From: Gorsachius magnificus
Taxonomy: Eukaryota > Chordata > Aves > Pelecaniformes > Ardeidae
Assembly: GCA_034008185.1 (NCBI GenBank)
Contig: CM067089.1
Coordinates: 25,082,213 to 25,146,212 of the forward strand
Length of the DNA: 64,000 nucleotides
Reading direction: 5' to 3'
Positions 63,741 through 64,000 of the stretch are shown piece by piece (position 1 is the stretch's first letter; every line of letters begins with the position of its first letter). The position numbers were made by a program, and so were the translations under genes. Below the pieces are notes generated by a model. It had not been told where the DNA came from and ran no database searches. It worked only from the letters and a program-made list of their open reading frames with translations.

Positions 63741-64000
63741 AACTTTGTTTAGGAGAATGCAGGGAAGAAGGCTAATAATAGTGGAAATGCCAAGTGAGCT
63801 CATGGACTTGCTTATTTCTTTTTAGAGCACTGACTTGCCTAGCACTGAGCAATTTGATATGGTCATAGTTTATTTTGGTGCTCAGGATGTAAGGGCAGGA
63901 AGGAGCCAGAAAAACAGTGGCACAGTATAGACAAAAAGACAATTAAAACTGATATGTCTCTTAACAGAAGTGGCAACAGCAGCCAGGTTGGAAGTAATTT

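Larger units (their letters stand above)
62561..64000. other. Unique non-coding DNA to window end
   Basis: No recognised gene. A 76-codon minus frame at 62576-62806 has no motif. Contains the small tandem duplication and C run listed separately. Confidence 0.6.

Noticed and set aside
1..64000. CRISPR arrays, operons or prokaryotic defence genes
   Set aside because: Avian CR1 and LTR repeats, low CpG content and absence of long coding frames show vertebrate nuclear DNA. No direct-repeat and spacer pattern is present.

Overview
This window is non-coding DNA from a bird genome. The evidence for a bird is the repeat content. A CR1 LINE copy with recognisable reverse-transcriptase C-terminal reading frames lies at 11325-12210. 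A second, short CR1 3' end lies at 42650-42745, and a probable worn CR1 tail lies near 6973. A solo retroviral LTR of a type I remember as common in birds lies at 3273-3841. The background is AT-rich, CpG-poor and full of homopolymer runs. I see no prokaryotic gene organisation. No open frame belongs to a protein I recognise except the CR1 remnants. The LTR type hints at a non-galliform bird, but that rests on memory of repeat families and is weak.

Layout: 1-9.3 kb is unique DNA carrying a candidate conserved block (2.24-2.9 kb), the solo LTR with a 5-bp target duplication, a GC-richer patch (6.67-6.95 kb) and a 38-bp LTR relic (9336-9373) that still has its own 5-bp target duplication. 11.3-12.2 kb is the inactivated CR1. 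14.4-17.0 kb holds two blocks that look like conserved enhancers, with TAAT-rich sequence and retained CpGs. 18.48-18.87 kb is an isolated GC/CpG-rich island that could be a decayed retrocopy or an exon. 19-39 kb is featureless apart from poly-T/A runs, a 41-nt purine tract, AT microsatellites and one 202-codon antisense open frame that I cannot assign. 39.8-40.6 kb is the longest enhancer-like block. 42.6-43.7 kb has the CR1 tail, a GTT repeat and an A/C-only tract. 47.66-47.78 kb is a compact cluster of inverted repeats. 50.6-51.0, 52.4-53.1, 54.7-55.3 and 62.06-62.56 kb are further enhancer-like blocks. The 52.4-53.1 kb block contains a possible small terminal exon. The right end has a G run, a short tandem duplication and a C run.

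No complete gene can be supported. The best reading is a gene desert or a very long intron, perhaps near a developmental regulator because several blocks look like conserved non-coding DNA. That conservation is inferred from sequence texture, not from an alignment. I did not find an undescribed biological system. The most distinctive observation is the LTR collapsed to its two ends inside an intact target-site duplication.
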